Assembly (NCBI RefSeq): GCF_000002985.6
Contig: NC_003284.9
Coordinates: 8,866,001 to 8,930,000 of the forward strand
From: Caenorhabditis elegans
Taxonomy: Eukaryota; Nematoda; Chromadorea; Rhabditida; Rhabditidae
Reading direction: 5' to 3'
Length of the DNA: 64,000 bases
The notes under the pieces were generated by a model that was given only the letters and a program-made list of their open reading frames with translations, had not been told where the DNA came from and ran no database searches. This document shows positions 1-11,339 of this stretch, in pieces. The position numbers were made by a program, and so were the translations under genes. How positions within the stretch are numbered: the stretch's first letter is position 1; every line of letters starts with the position of its first letter.

Positions 1-237
1 TTATTTTTTCATTAGTTACAGTAGACTTACGTTAAAAATTTTTCAGTATTTTTAATCAGAAAGCATATCAATAAAATATCAGTATAAATTATTTAACCTG
101 AACCGAAAATGTTTATTTTAAAAATAAGTTTGCGTATGTTTTATGATTTGAAAAAATAAATATAAAGAAAATGGTGAATAAGAAAGAAAGACATATTTAT
201 AGAAGATCCAATTGAGAAGACGATTGTTGGTTCCTGG

Positions 238-640
238 TTACAATTTGTCGGCACAGCATGCTTTCCTGATTTCAACGAAAGTACATTGGTTTCCACAGCA
301 CAGCTTAGAGAGATCCTGTTCCGTACCTAAAAATATTTATCGATTTTGATTTTAGGAACAAACGATACTTACCCGGTTCACATGGCCCGTTGCACGCTGA
401 TAGCACATCAGTGTAGAGTTTTCTTCCACAGCGGTAGATTTTTTCGGTTTCCAAGGTTCTTCTCGCCCGATTTCCATGGTGATGGTGGTGGTGATGATGA
501 TACTGACGGTGGAGGATTTCTTCGCTCCATTGAGACAAATCAAATGGATTTAAGAATCCATTTTCGTTGTTTCCAGATACTTGAGAAAGGTGTGCCATTT
601 GAAGTCCAATGACAAGAAAGACAATCAAAGTGACGATCAT
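238..640 (-). CDS. ins-9: Insulin-like peptide precursor INS-9
   Basis: Two exons: 640-373 and 326-238, with a 46-bp intron starting GTAAGT and ending TTTTTAG; 118 residues. Residues 1-22 form a hydrophobic signal peptide. A pro-region follows that includes eight consecutive histidines (48-55) and a RARR cleavage site (58-61). The B-chain-like segment has cysteines 71, 83 and 87. The A-chain-like segment has CC at 99-100, C104 and CC at 113-114. There is no dibasic site between B and A parts, so no excised C-peptide is evident. The extra cysteine pair fits the nematode insulins with four disulphides. Members of this family are secreted ligands of the insulin/IGF receptor pathway. A possible poly(A) signal AATAAA lies at 117-112. 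The name rests on my memory that ins-9 sits on cosmid C06E2 beside ubc-21 and ubc-22, which matches the neighbours here; the family call is much firmer than the paralogue number. Confidence 0.87.
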
Positions 641-1817
641 CGTTTCACTCCTCGAATTATTTGAGCCAGGATATTGTAACTATCAGAATTCACACTTTTA
701 TAGTAACAACATTTGGGGCGGGACATTTTTTTGAAATTTCAAATGTTTTCTGTATTCGTTAAAAATAGCAATTTTTCTCATCGAGAGACTACAAGTCAGA
801 AAGATTCAATGTATAATGTAATCGTGGGGTTTAAGAGATTTTGACTAAATAATTGTAACTTTTTTTCAAAAAATGAACTTTTTAACTTTGCACTTTAAAA
901 AACAACATGTTACGTGTGAGTGTTACATCAGAGAAGTAACAAAGTGGATAAAAGTGCATAGAAAAAAAAGACTTTTCAAAACAAAATCACCAACTTAATG
1001 ATGAGGCGTTTAAATGCAAAGGGCTTTATCAGTTAAAAGAAAGTTATTGGTAATAAGGGTAGTGAATCTGGGAATTTTAATGTCAAATAGTAAGCACGGG
1101 AATCAGTGACCACGTTTAACTCCTGAAGATCAGAGCTGTGCGGTAAATGAATTTTTGGCACTCGACAATTACCAGAGTTGGCAAGTGCAAAAGTTTGGTC
1201 AGCTTCAGCTGTCGCCAAAAATGAAAGTTCGAAAACTGTTCGGCAAACTGCAATCCGGAACTTTAGGATGCTTATATTATATTAGAGTGTTTTTTTTTTG
1301 GGAAAACATAGTTATTTTTGCATACAGTGCATCTAGCAAGCGGTAATATCTTATTTAATAGCCCTATTCTGGCACTTTTCGAATCTGTCGAGATTGTTAA
1401 TTTAAAGTCTCATACTGTATCTAGACTCTAAAACTGATAAATCAGCAAAAACTTCAATTATGATTTCAAAATTCACTTCACTTAAAAAATGTATTCAGCG
1501 ATTAGTATTTTTCGATATATAGATTTTTATTCAGCAATTGTTTTACCTGATTTAATTAATGAGAAAACGTCTTCGCGTAAGTTGTTTTACTTCATTAGTA
1601 AGATTAGAATTCATCGACGTAATTTATCACTCAGAATTCAGAACAAGCACATAAGCAAATAAAGTACTACGACAAAACTCAACATAATTACCAGCACACA
1701 TTTGGCCTTTGAGCTACAACTGTTTGAATGGAGTATTTAAAAAATTATTGACAATATACAATAAACATCAATAAAATATTGAATATGGTATAAAAAAGAC
1801 AAATTGGTACAAAACGT
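641..1817. other. Intergenic: ins-9 upstream region / ubc-22 downstream region
   Basis: About 1.2 kb between two minus-strand genes. It contains short open frames on both strands but no splice-linked exons, conserved motif or RNA gene that I can support. The part just above 640 is the likely ins-9 promoter. ubc-22 has no AATAAA after its stop except one overlapping the stop codon itself (1822-1817). Confidence 0.5.
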
Positions 1818-3130
1818 TTATTCTTGTGCCTGCTCGTCGCCTTCCAAAAGTTGTTCAGCTGCATCTGCTAGATTCCAGTCACTACCACCCAGAGCAAGAA
1901 TTGATTCCAGCTAAAAACAGTATTTAAATAATGTGTTGGTCATTCCATGCATGAGCTCAAATTACTTATAAAAATTAAAAAAAATTAAACATTGTTTGAT
2001 TTCTTACTCTAGAAAATCCCATTTCAATCAGAGAATCGACTTTTTTCTTCTGCCAGTCATCGTCTGGGAGCGGGCGTCCTCCAGCAAATTCTGTTGTCCA
2101 AAATCTTGCAGTTTTCTGAAAATTCGAAATATTAACAATTTACATAAGTTGTGAATGTGTTGATGTTCAGTATGTGGGCTTCAAATTCTCAACTTTTTTC
2201 AAAAATTTAGACATGAGATGCCAAATATTTTGATGTCACGTTACTTTTTCATTTCGACAAATAATTGATTGGAAAATCAGGAATGTTGTGTGCTTTAATT
2301 GCACAGACTTTTTTTTAAATTAAAATTGAAAGGTGCCCAGTTGAAAAATATACTGAGGAATCAAATGTCGAATAGATTAAACTATGGAAGAAAAAATTTC
2401 AATAAATTTCTGCAGCCTTCAAATATCATGTAAAATCCTGGAAACCTAACACTATTTGCAAATCTAAAAACCATCTAAAGTGAAACAGTTTTAATAGTCA
2501 AATGCTTAAGTTTTTAGAAAGAAAATGCCACGTTGTTTACATTTAAAACTAACATAGAACATGACCTCCTCGTCTACCTCGATTGATCGAAATAAATCTT
2601 CAATATAAGACAGTGCCTCCGAAACATTGAGTCTTAAAAGAAATAAAGAACAAAAATTGCAGTTAATAAAATGACAGCGTACCGTGAGTAATTTTCGATG
2701 TGAACTTGCCCAGTGCTTGGCTCTACCGCACAGTTCCAAATGAGAGTTTGGAACTTGATCTGGAATAAAAATGAAAGGGGTATACATATTTGTAATTTGA
2801 CATACTTGTGGGAGCGCATTAGGATAGTTGTCTGGGAATGTGAGGTCCACCTCAAATACACCTGTCTCATAAGGAGTGTCAGCGGGTCCAGCGATGTGAA
2901 ACTGACAATGGAAACAAAGTTGGATATTATTTAAGTTTTTCACATCTTTTAAAACTTAAAAAAAAAAACTGATTTAGTGATTCACATTTAAATACTTTAA
3001 AAAGCGAGTTCTCATAGTTTTCTGTCGAATATACCGTTATTTTTTTATCCTCTTCGTTCACCATCTCTATAATGTACAATTGTTGAGCAATTTCCATATC
3101 GTCAAGAAACCTTTTTTGGTTTTCATTCAT
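1818..3130 (-). CDS. ubc-22: E2-fold ubiquitin-conjugating-like protein with UBA domain, catalytic Cys absent (UBC-22)
   Basis: Six exons: 3130-2996, 2901-2806, 2759-2683, 2632-2554, 2115-2008 and 1910-1818; phases agree and give 195 residues. Residues about 1-140 follow the UBC fold: a GPADTPYETGVFEV strand region (about 50-63), a FPDNYP motif, then IKFQTLIW. Where active E2s have HPN and, nine residues on, the catalytic cysteine, this protein has NCA and His97 (context TGQVH). The loop after the active site is also shorter than in UBC-21. Residues about 153-195 form a UBA domain (LIEMGFS, then DWNLADAAEQLLE). An acceptor-like TTTTCAG ends at 3157, 26 bases before the ATG, and could be a spliced-leader site; it decides the start. 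By family knowledge, E2 variants without cysteine act as partners of active E2s; that role here is inference. The gene is divergent from ubc-21, 536 bp away. Confidence 0.88.
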
Positions 3131-3666
3131 TGCTCGATGTTTTTGTTGCCACAATTCTGAAAATATCACTGTCGCTCAAGATATTTTCTGTCATTGCATT
3201 CGAATCAACTGGATATGTGCACAAAAACCGACAAAAGTTTTGAATTAATGAGGGTATCGATGTGAAAACAAAAATAGTTGGAGTGGCAAACAAGAGAAAA
3301 AAAAAGAAAACTAGCCCTTTTTTTTCATCTTTCGTCTCTTCCCACTCTTTCCACAGAATTCTTGGTGTCGCGTGTGCAAGATAAAAAAGACTTGAATTTG
3401 GCGGGTGAAATGACTAATAGTAAGAGGGGAAAAAGAAAGAAGGAGATGTAAGGAAAAAAGAAGAATGTGCACCAAGATATGGGCAACGACACTCCGCCTC
3501 CAATGCACGTGTTATAGTAGAATGCAAATGAGCTTTTTTTCGTCCTTTTTTGAGTTTAAGTGGACCTTGAAAAACACTATGTACGATTAAGTGCCAATGA
3601 GATTTTTTATTACATTTTTCAAATATGAGCGTATCGAAATTGAATAAAATGCAATTTTCAGATAAA
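3131..3666. promoter_or_regulatory. Shared divergent intergenic region between ubc-22 and ubc-21
   Basis: This 536-bp segment separates two start codons that point away from each other, so it must hold or overlap both promoters. TTTTCAG sites lie at its minus-strand end (about 3157) and plus-strand end (3655-3661), as expected for spliced-leader addition to both transcripts. No specific factor site is identified. Confidence 0.6.
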
Positions 3667-5829
3667 ATGTCAAATCTCGCATTGGCACGGGTCACACGGA
3701 AGTGTAAAGAGGTGGCAAATGCTTCTGATATCACGGAAGCGGGAATTCATGTCGAAATAAAGGAGAACAATTTAATGGATATCAAAGTAAGAGAAACAGA
3801 ACCCGAAAAGCACACATTTTAAGCATAAAATAAGTTTTAGGCGTGGCGCCCAATGTCATTCACTATAATCAATAAGTTTCGCTGTTGCGCAAACAGGTGT
3901 CTTTTTATTCATGGACCTTTGGAAAGAGGGGGCCCATTGTGAGAGAGGAAAAGCGCGAGACACTCAGACATAGAAAGAAGAATACATGGATTAATGTGGC
4001 GCGCGATAGTAGTGAGCAATCAGATTTATAAAGGCCATGATCCTGAGACATTTAGCACTGTGACATTTTGAAAAAAAATAATAAGTGGTATTTGAAATAC
4101 ATCATTTTTAATAAAAATTACCCATTAGAAGTAAATGAGCAGTGCATTCAATGCCAAATTTGTTGATTGTGTATTTGGAAAAAATTAAACGGGTGTTACC
4201 TATTCGTAAATATTAAAATTTGTGCACACTTTGTCTTCAAACTGAAAACTTTCAACTAAAAAAAAGTGGTACTTCACAGGAAAAAAAGAATTTAACAAGT
4301 TTTTACAACACTTTTGTCCCAAAAATGAAAATAAAAATCTTTTGAGCCTGTCGCCAACTGAACAATTCATAATTTTTAAAACTTGATTTCTTTTCTGAAA
4401 AGTGTCACTTGAAACTAGGTATATATAGTGCAGCTGTTTTTATCATTCTGAAGTTATAAAAGTAACATGTTTTCCATTTGAAAAATTTTAAGTGTTTCGT
4501 TATTTTTTGGTGATATTGGCGAACTTTTTAGCTGTAAAGAAATTTGCGGAGCCAGTCTTGGTTGTGACTTCTGCTTGCCAAATACTTCTAGAAAAGTTTT
4601 TGATTTATCAACTCCTGACCGAACCTCAGAAGAACTACCGTGTATGTGAATAAAACATGTGTAGATTACATACTACTAAAAAGTTTCAATTTAATATGTC
4701 CTAAAACGAACGGCATCAAAAACGTTTTTTTCCAGTTTTTATGAAAATATCATTGATGACTTTGCTTCAAAATGTACCCGTTGTTTTATTTAAAAATACA
4801 TATCACTCCAGACTATGGCCAAATTTTTATTGAATTGCGTCTATCAACTATTCAGAAAATCGTCTAATTAAACATATCTGTATTTACACCAAAACACCAT
4901 TACTTCAGGGATTCATCAAGGGTCCAGAGGGCACACCTTACGCCGGAGGTACTTTTGAAATAAAAGTCGATATTCCTGAACATTATCCGTTTGAGCCGCC
5001 AAAGGTTACCGAAATTATATTTCACATTCGCGCATTTGAGTATATACAGGCAAAATTTGTTACACGAATCTGGCATCCAAACATCAGCTCACAAACTGGA
5101 ACCATTTGTTTGGACATACTCAAGGATAAATGGTTGGTTTTTACATGTTTCTAGTTAACAAATGGGTTTAAGGACTGCAAGTCTTACACTTCGGACAGTT
5201 CTTCTATCACTTCAGGCCATGCTCTGTTCTCCTGAACCATCGGACCCTCAAGATGCAGTGGTTGCCAAACAGTTTATCAATAATTATCCAATGTTTACGG
5301 TAGAAATTTTTTTTAATAGAAAATGTTTTTTGAGCTTTGATACAGACATACATAATCTGTAAAGCAAACCGAAATTTGTCACATACACTGATATTCGTTG
5401 AACTGGAATAACGGAGTTAACTTTTTAATAACGATATGTAGTTTTTTTAAAAAGTTAGAAAATAATATACTACATACGTCAATGTAAATGGAGTTGAAAA
5501 ATTAATTTCGAGGTTTCAGATGCAAAATTAAAAGTGAGTTGCTAAAAAAATGCATCCAAGAATCTGGAAAAAACTCATGATTTCAAAATTTCGTTTCAGG
5601 CGACCGCTGTCTACTGGACTTCTTACTTCGCAAACTCTAAGAAAGATGTTGAACCTGATTTCAATAGAAAAGTCGGGCGTCTCATAGAGATGGGAATCAG
5701 AGAGGTAAAATTTTCAAATGACAAATTTTCTAGGAAGCTTAAGTTTGTAATTTTTAGACTGAAGCAATTGTCTACCTCAGCTGCAACAATTGGAAACTTG
5801 AGCAAGCTCTTCAATTTATTTTTGACTAG
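3667..5829 (+). CDS. ubc-21: Ubiquitin-conjugating enzyme E2, UBE2K/E2-25K type with UBA domain (UBC-21)
   Basis: Six exons: 3667-3786, 4909-5004, 5050-5132, 5173-5299, 5600-5704 and 5758-5829; 200 residues, the length typical of UBE2K. The UBC fold spans about 1-150, with [13 protein letters not shown], the HPN tripeptide at 81-83 and catalytic Cys92 in [13 protein letters not shown]; position 92 equals that of human UBE2K. The DPQDAVVA segment after [10 protein letters not shown] is also conserved. Residues about 162-200 form the C-terminal UBA domain ([15 protein letters not shown]). E2-25K enzymes transfer ubiquitin from E1 and build K48-linked chains in cytosol or nucleus. TTTTCAG at 3655-3661 lies just before ATAAAATG and favours the start at 3667 over an upstream in-frame ATG. 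Intron 1 is 1.1 kb. The introns at 5005-5049 and 5133-5172 are very short with weak GTTA/GTTG donors; their boundaries follow conserved E2 sequence. AATAAA lies at 5986-5991. Confidence 0.92.
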
Positions 5830-7089
5830 GAACCACCACATTTTTTGTCCAGATTCATTAAAGAGGTAATAGAATTTGTGGGTATTTTGCTCAATTTTAC
5901 TAAACCTGTCTCAAAACGATTATATTTCATAAAGAGACTACTTCTCACAGAATTTTCCGAATTTATTTTTTTGTCAAAATTTCGAAATAAATGAGCCAAA
6001 TTTTGCTAAAATCAAAAATTTCGCCAACTGTTCTCTGTCGTAGCAGCTGGAATATAGTTTTATGAAATTTTCGCCCTCTAATACCTATGTTGGTAGTTTA
6101 TCTCGCGTGAAATCGTTGTCTGAGACACATTTTAAGACGATTGTTATCCATTTTTTGATCGTTTTTGGATGTTTATTGGTATAAAATGAGAGCGAAATTT
6201 CAGATTTTAGCAAAACGTGGCTCATTTGTTACAAAAATTTGAACCGCCATAAAAATGTTTGGAATTTTTTTTAGAAGTGTCAGTATGAATTTTGGCCGTT
6301 GTGGGCCTGTTTTAGACGATTTAAGCAAAATACTCACAAACTCTTCTCGCTTTTTAAATCCGTATACACTCTTTCTTATGCTTTTGTTTTTTATGGAAAC
6401 GTTATTTTTTGCTAGAAAGAAGTTGTTTAACAATTATTCGAGAATCACCACTTTTCTTTTTTTTATGCAGCAATTTTCATCCGGTTTCATTTTTTCATGA
6501 TCGTAAGTTTTCTATCACCCCGGGTGAACCTTTTATTTAGATCTTTTAGTCAATTTTTTCTGGCTTAAATGCACATTTCCTAGCGCGTCATTCACCGCTT
6601 TTCTCTTTGAACTTTTCTTCAAGTCTACGACGTATAAAAAATATTACTTTTTGTTTAGTTTTTAACAGCAGCAGCGGACGGATATCTAGCTTCGCGATGC
6701 AAAACTATACTCCTCGTATTTATTGTATGCGTCTATATTTCGTACAACAGAAGACCACAATACAATTTTTTTAAAAATTAAATCCAAATTATTTTGTTGG
6801 TAATTTGTTGCCAGTAAATGATGAAAATCAAGGTTTTCTGTAACTGAAAAAATATTGAATTTGGTTAAATCCAATTTTAAACGAAAAAGTAATTATTATG
6901 TTTAATTGTTTTTACAGTTTCTGAAATAAGTTATCAATTTACAGTTTTATTTTCCAATAGTTGTCGACAACACGGAAACGAAAACATAAAAAAAAAGAAA
7001 ATGAGCAAAATATTGCTCATTGATGATTTGAGATCATTTACGGTCACATAAAACATATGAACTGATAAACTCTGTTGAAAGATGGGTAA
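5830..7089. other. Convergent intergenic region
   Basis: Lies between the 3' ends of ubc-21 and the GYF-like gene. It holds the imperfect foldback repeat listed separately (about 5945-6285), probable 3' ends of both genes (AATAAA 5986-5991 on plus, 6951-6946 on minus), and otherwise AT-rich DNA with chance open frames. No gene is supported. Confidence 0.5.
5945..6285. repeat. Imperfect foldback (inverted-repeat) element
   Basis: The 23 bases at 5991-6013 (starting ATGAGCCAAATTTTG) match the reverse complement of 6203-6225 with about three mismatches. Weaker pairing extends outward on both sides (a CAAATTT-rich stretch, then AATTCC), and a GAAATTTTCGC motif near 6062 is mirrored by GCGAAATTTC near 6192. 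The layout resembles a small non-autonomous inverted-repeat element. No clear target-site duplication was found, so the ends are approximate. Confidence 0.5.
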
Positions 7090-8634
7090 TCATTGTAAAG
7101 GAAGTGAAACTCCTGGATAAAAGTTTACGGAATTGAAGCTGGGATTCCAGTCAAATTGGTGGCCAGGAAAATCAGGACTGTTTGCAGAAATTTTGCTCAT
7201 CATTCTTGCCAGTTTTCTTTCAAATGTGTATCTCTTCACGTCCTCAAAAAGTTTCCGAAGTTTCAAATAATCGAATTCAATTGTAAACGCTCGGCTGCAT
7301 TTTACAATTGCCTGGAAATTATCTCATGTTGAATAAGGATTAAAAAAGTATACTTACATTTTCTAAATGTATCAAAGACAGAGCATGTATCAAATATGAA
7401 TGAGCATCTTCCATAACTTTTTGGCAAACGTCACAAACTCTCTGAACATAAACACGTGATAGAAATAGAAAGAAGGTGAAGAAAAAACCCACCGGTGAAA
7501 ACACTTCGGTTAGAAGAATGTGCAGAAGACTTCTTTCGTCAGGCTCAAGATTACTGTAGTCCATGAGAATACGTCTAGCAAGTTCAACAACAGATGAGAC
7601 TGAAATAATTAAAATGTCAATTCTGGTTTTTTAAGGATTTTTAGTGTGTAGATACATAGTAAGATTCTTTTAGTATGCTGGTACATACCGTATAGTTTCT
7701 ATAAGTATTACGTATCATTTTTCAATCTTGGCAGTTTGTACTTAAAAACTTTACAAGTGAAATAAAATATGTGTTAGTTATTTTTCTATAGAGTTAATAA
7801 TTAATTGATACTTTCAAATGAAAGGAGATATAATTTTTTAAATGAAGTAGTTGGGTGCAATACCAATAGAGAATATACGGTTGTAAGCTTTTCTTGGTAT
7901 GTAAATACACTTTTTCGACAAAAAACGTCTTTAATGTTTTTACATGTTCTAAGAAACTAAACATGCATCTAACCATACGATATCTTGTTATCAATTAAAA
8001 CTCACGTGGTAAAACATGCTCCTCGGCTACATCTCCTCTGAACCCAGTGACAAAAGGACAATAGCTCGACGTCGATAAATTATTCAGGAAAGTTGATAAG
8101 TTAAATGTTATAAAAGTGTTAGATTCATATTTATACAGTGCTGGATTGGGATGTACTTCAGGCAACGTCCACTTCCCCTTGAATTGCGATAGGCGCTTTG
8201 GTAGGAAATCTTGGGTGCCGAAAATATCTTGAAGGTCTTCTGTAAATCAAATGGAAAATTGCTTCGGACATTTTCTGAGGTTGATTGATTGTTTATATCT
8301 TCAGACAATAGCAAACTTGTAAAACTCACGTATTGTTCCGAACCATTCCAAGAATCCCGTAGCGCCTTTTTTGCGGGACTCGGTTATTTGAATTCTAGTG
8401 GGGAACTTTAGTTTGCCTTCCAGGTAAAATTTGAAGACCGCTTCTGCTGCATACGGACCGCTGAAAAACATAAAAAATCACTCAAGAATTATTTTTTTAA
8501 TTTTGTAAAAATAAAGGACGTTTTAAAATTACTTACTAAATGCTCCCGTTGTACTGCCAGACGTTGTAGATGAGATCACAGTCTTGGATCTGAATACCAT
8601 ATGGATAATGTTTTCTCGCTCTAGTTCTATTCAT
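7090..8634 (-). CDS. Uncharacterised protein with N-terminal GYF-like motif
   Basis: Six exons: 8634-8537, 8460-8330, 8239-8006, 7599-7493, 7441-7358 and 7311-7090; all phases agree, 291 residues. Residues about 20-55 contain WQYNGSIYGPY (26-36) followed by an EAVFKFYLEGKL stretch. This resembles the GYF domain signature (W-x-Y, G-x-x-x-GP[FY], then a helix ending in G), a module that binds proline-rich peptides. The insert between Y28 and the GP is shorter than in classic GYF domains, so I call it GYF-like. The remainder, including CDVCQKV (about 193-199) and a basic helical part near the C-terminus, matches nothing I recognise. There is no signal peptide or membrane segment, so it is probably intracellular. 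AATAAA at 6951-6946 fits a 3' end. The start is the first ATG of the exon; an untranslated exon upstream cannot be excluded. Confidence 0.75.
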
Positions 8635-8692
8635 TAGTGTGTAATATATACCGAAAAGACAGGCACAAACACACTAGGTGTAAATCTCAAGT

Positions 8693-8741
8693 ATCCCGTT
8701 GAAATGAGCTGCGTTTCCATAGAAACGCAGCTGCACGGGAT
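8693..8741. repeat. Perfect-stem hairpin upstream of the GYF-like gene
   Basis: AGCTGCGTTTC (8707-8717) pairs perfectly with 8722-8732 around a CATA loop. An outer 7-bp stem ATCCCGT (8693-8699) pairs with ACGGGAT (8735-8741), with unpaired bases between the two stems. GC content is well above the surroundings. It could be a small structured RNA, a regulatory palindrome or a repeat fragment; sequence alone does not say which. Confidence 0.6.
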
Positions 8742-11339
8742 GCGCTAATCTCAGAACTCACACCAGAATTTGACATTTTTTAAATGTTGTGGACAACGAC
8801 ACCAGGAAGCGGAAGTAACAGATTTTATAGATTATATGTCCTCACTACCTGGAAATAAAGTACATTTCGAGAATAAAAAAGAATTACAAAAAAAGAAGTA
8901 GAAGAAACAATAAAAAAAAAGTAAAGAGTAGTGTCAGAATTGAAAAGAGTCGAGCCAGTGTTGGAAAAACAAAATACTACTGTTACAAATATGCCAAATC
9001 ACATTGAAAAACTTTTCAACACTTCTTTGAACTACCGTAGTTTCTCTAATATTATAGTAATTTATGAAATGCTAATTTTTGAAAAATGTTTACCTAAAAT
9101 AGTTTTCAGAAACTACTCTAATTATGTTTTGATTATTTGAATTTGATATATTCTACGTGTTAAAACGTGCAAAACAGTTCTGAATTTCTTAATTAGTTGC
9201 ATTAATACAGAATAGCTGGGATACATTTCGCATGGACAAAAAATAAAACATTCGAAATTTAAGCAACACTAATTAATTTTAATGTAACAAATAAGAGTGT
9301 ATTCTGAAGTTTTGCTAACAAAATATTGTGCCGAATTCCCCAAAAAAAAGCCCTTCTATAACTTAGCAGTGTTATTTGTCTTTAACTTTGTTTTTGGTAA
9401 CAGATATTCCCAAAAACCCTAAAACTCTAAAACGATTCATTTGTAGAAACATTTTGCCCAGTTTTGATGAATATTTGGATTGATAATAATGAATGAGGAC
9501 AATTTTTAAATTCTTACAACTTGCTTATTTTGAATAAGAAAAGCGAAACATGTTAATTGCCTAGATTTTCACCCAAAAATAGAAATAATTCGTTAAATTG
9601 GAGCACCATTTTCGTTAAGCTAAACAGTCTAATTTTAATGATCTAACTTATTTTTCTTTTAAAAAAAAGTACTTTTAGTAGTATGGGTAAGTAGTTTCAT
9701 GTTTATGTAAAAATAAGCGTGAGCATTTGTCACAGGTCCTCGAAATGTTTATGCTCATTTTGGAAACATCAATAATTTTTTTTTCACAGTGGATATTGAA
9801 TTTTCAAAGGTCTTCTGCAAAATATTGAGGTATTATGAAAGGACTACTCACAAAATAACAAATTTTCTCACCGGAAAAGTTGACCGAATATTACAACAAA
9901 ACCACAGTCGGCAATGAATATCTTTAGATTTTATCTAAAAAGGTATTGGTAGAAAGATTCGATTGAACTGACAACAAAAAAAAATGAAAAAGAAGGATTG
10001 GGAATGGTGGTGAAGAAGAATGATAAATGCCGCCAGATCGTCAGCATCTTCTCAAGGACAGAATCGTCTGGCCAACATGAATTTTCCATGCCGCTTCTTT
10101 TATCTCGGAGTGTGTGTATGTGTATGAGGGCGGGGGGCAAAAAGAAAACAAAACTCGTTTTTTTTCAATGGGACACAAATTTACAGCATTGACTGTCTGA
10201 AAAGAAATTGGCAGCGATGTTCGCTTTTTGTTCACAAAACGTTTTATCACGAAAAAAACGGACTGTCTATTTTTTAGAAAAACTGAGCTGCATAAAATAT
10301 ATGTTCACTTTTGACGGATATTACACAAAACACATTTCAAAATAATCAAGAATTTTTAATTTTCTAAGCCGGTTTACCAAGATTACATTAATTTTCCAAA
10401 AAAAAAGAATTGTTGCTCTAAATTAAACCGAAAACACTTTTTCAGAGTTTTAAGCGTTCTACTGTTCAAAATTTTATTTAGCTAATCATTAGCTTAGCAA
10501 CATTGATTAAGTTGAGGAAAGGTGAACATTCATTGTAAAAAATTACGTAAAGCCGGATGTAAAACAATTAGAAAACGATACAGCGGAGTAGCAAATGCTC
10601 TTGCTGTTGTAACACGGGGTGTTTTGAAAATGACTTGGTTTGAAAGTTTCAGTAATTACGGTTTCATTCGTTACTTGTGTTTTATATTCCCGAAATATTA
10701 AATTAGAATTTTTAAGTTATACAAAATGAAAACGTGTGGAACATTTTTGTATTTTTAAGCTTAGAAAATAATCACGGAAAGTTGGTTGAAAACTTTCTTT
10801 TTTTTCGCAGTTTTTCGAAATTCGTGCAGTGGAATCTCAGTTATTGTGAGTGCGGCAGTCTCTAATAGTGTAACACTTTTTTTTGGTTCCGAATGCCACA
10901 TCAAATTTCGATTTCTTCGATTACTTCAATGGTATTCTAGTTCATTTTTCCATGATTTCCTACAAATTTTCAATTTATCGTTGCATTTTAGTGAAATTAG
11001 TCAAATAAAGTTAACGGTATCTATTATGTCTAGAAGTATTTGAATTTCAAAACCATAGAGTTCAAAACTTTTTTTTTACTTTGAGCAAAATCTTTGTTCA
11101 ATATTGAAGCCATTATGATTGAAAAATAATAATAAATAAATTATTTGAAAAGATGCGTTTGTTAATATGAAGTGAATTTTTCTGCATGCAGACTCGTTCA
11201 AACATTTTTCTGTTGTTTTCATTTTTCACTATGGAAAATTCCGTCTATTCTGATTTAAAATAAGTACAATTTTTGCTGAATGCCTCACGTATTAGTTGTA
11301 ACTAACATCATTCTGTCCGTATGGTTGCGACAAACCCAT
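8742..11339. other. Gene-poor interval
   Basis: AT-rich DNA with no exon chain. It contains a single copy of the GTGCGGCAGTCTCTAATA-type unit at about 10851-10868, also seen in tandem at 14681. Short open frames (for example 9998-10192) have no splice context or recognisable domain. Confidence 0.45.

Noticed and set aside
346-612. Plus-strand frame across the ins-9 exon
   Set aside because: It is antisense to a well-supported insulin exon and has no features of its own.
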